A stretch of 5,562 nt of DNA from Candidatus Nealsoniibacteriota bacterium (GTDB taxonomy: Bacteria; Patescibacteriota; Minisyncoccia; Minisyncoccales; GWA2-38-27). The DNA lies in NCBI GenBank assembly GCA_003556925.1, contig PWQC01000039.1, positions 1-5,562 on the forward strand, in the 5' to 3' direction. Every line of letters starts with the position of its first letter. The stretch's first letter is position 1. Positions 5,453-5,562 of the stretch are shown here, piece by piece. The translations under genes and the position numbers were made by a program. The notes under the pieces were generated by a model, which was given only the letters and a program-made list of their open reading frames with translations, was not told the origin of the DNA and searched no databases.

Positions 5453-5460
5453 TATAAAAT

Positions 5461-5562
5461 ATGAACTTTATTAATATAATACCATGGCTTAAAACTTCTG
5501 GAGTTAAGATACTAATCATTATCTTCGGTGCTTTGCTGTTAAATCTTTTTTTGCAACTTTTA
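5461..5562 (+). CDS. N-terminal start of a membrane protein, possibly an MscS-family mechanosensitive channel (partial)
   Basis: An ATG eight bases after the pilin-paralogue stop opens a frame of 34 codons that runs off the window end. The product starts with a short 'MNFINIIPWLKTSGVK' segment and then a strongly hydrophobic stretch ('ILIIIFGALLLNLFLQLL'). The 'WL...G.KILII..GALLL' pattern resembles the first membrane helix of small-conductance mechanosensitive channel (MscS) proteins, which usually begin this way in small genomes. The pore and beta domains lie outside, so the family call is tentative; only a membrane protein is well supported. The close spacing suggests co-transcription with the preceding pilin-like gene. 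Confidence 0.5.
   Translation, partial: MNFINIIPWLKTSGVKILIIIFGALLLNLFLQLL

Noticed and set aside
5453..5458. TATAAA as a promoter for the MscS-like gene
   Set aside because: It sits three bases before the ATG, so transcription would start inside the gene; there is no good -35 match.

Overview
This AT-rich window, with every gene on the + strand, looks like a chromosomal fragment from a Candidate Phyla Radiation (Patescibacteria, Parcubacteria-like) bacterium. The reasons are its small compact genes, start codons without nearby Shine-Dalgarno sites, a type IV pilus cluster of single-domain pilins, and a lemA-htpX pair next to a zinc-ribbon gene. TGA is used as an ordinary stop codon three times (ends at 1435, 1962, 2862), so the TGA=Gly code of Gracilibacteria/Absconditabacteria is excluded. 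The lineage is an inference; no marker gene is present.

Region 1 (1-2862) is a type IV pilus / type II secretion-like assembly cluster. It holds the 3' end of the inner-membrane platform gene (PilC/GspF), a major-type pilin with its own extended -10 promoter and intrinsic terminator, the prepilin peptidase/methylase (PilD), and three tightly overlapping minor pseudopilin genes (GspH/FimT-like, GspI/PilV-like, GspJ/PilW-like). The platform protein supports assembly, PilD cleaves the leaders, and the minor pilins probably form the priming or tip complex for the fibre. The pilin unit is insulated by its own promoter and terminator, which fits a product needed in excess.

Region 2 (2859-4923) starts with a second extended -10 promoter. 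It encodes LemA, the HtpX membrane metalloprotease and a tandem TFIIB-type zinc-ribbon protein, separated by 5 and 1 bases: a likely membrane-quality-control operon.

Region 3 (4925-5562) has a class II tRNA-Ser(GGA) that begins one base after the zinc-ribbon stop codon. Eleven bases after the tRNA comes a second pilin. It is a clear paralogue of the first pilin but lacks the usual Glu at mature position 5. The window ends in the first 34 codons of a membrane protein resembling the N terminus of MscS-family channels.

I see no CRISPR array, mobile element, defence system or attachment site, and no gene-free stretch longer than about 100 bases. The best leads are the diverged pilin paralogue and the tRNA wedged between protein genes. 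Nothing here clearly amounts to an undescribed system.
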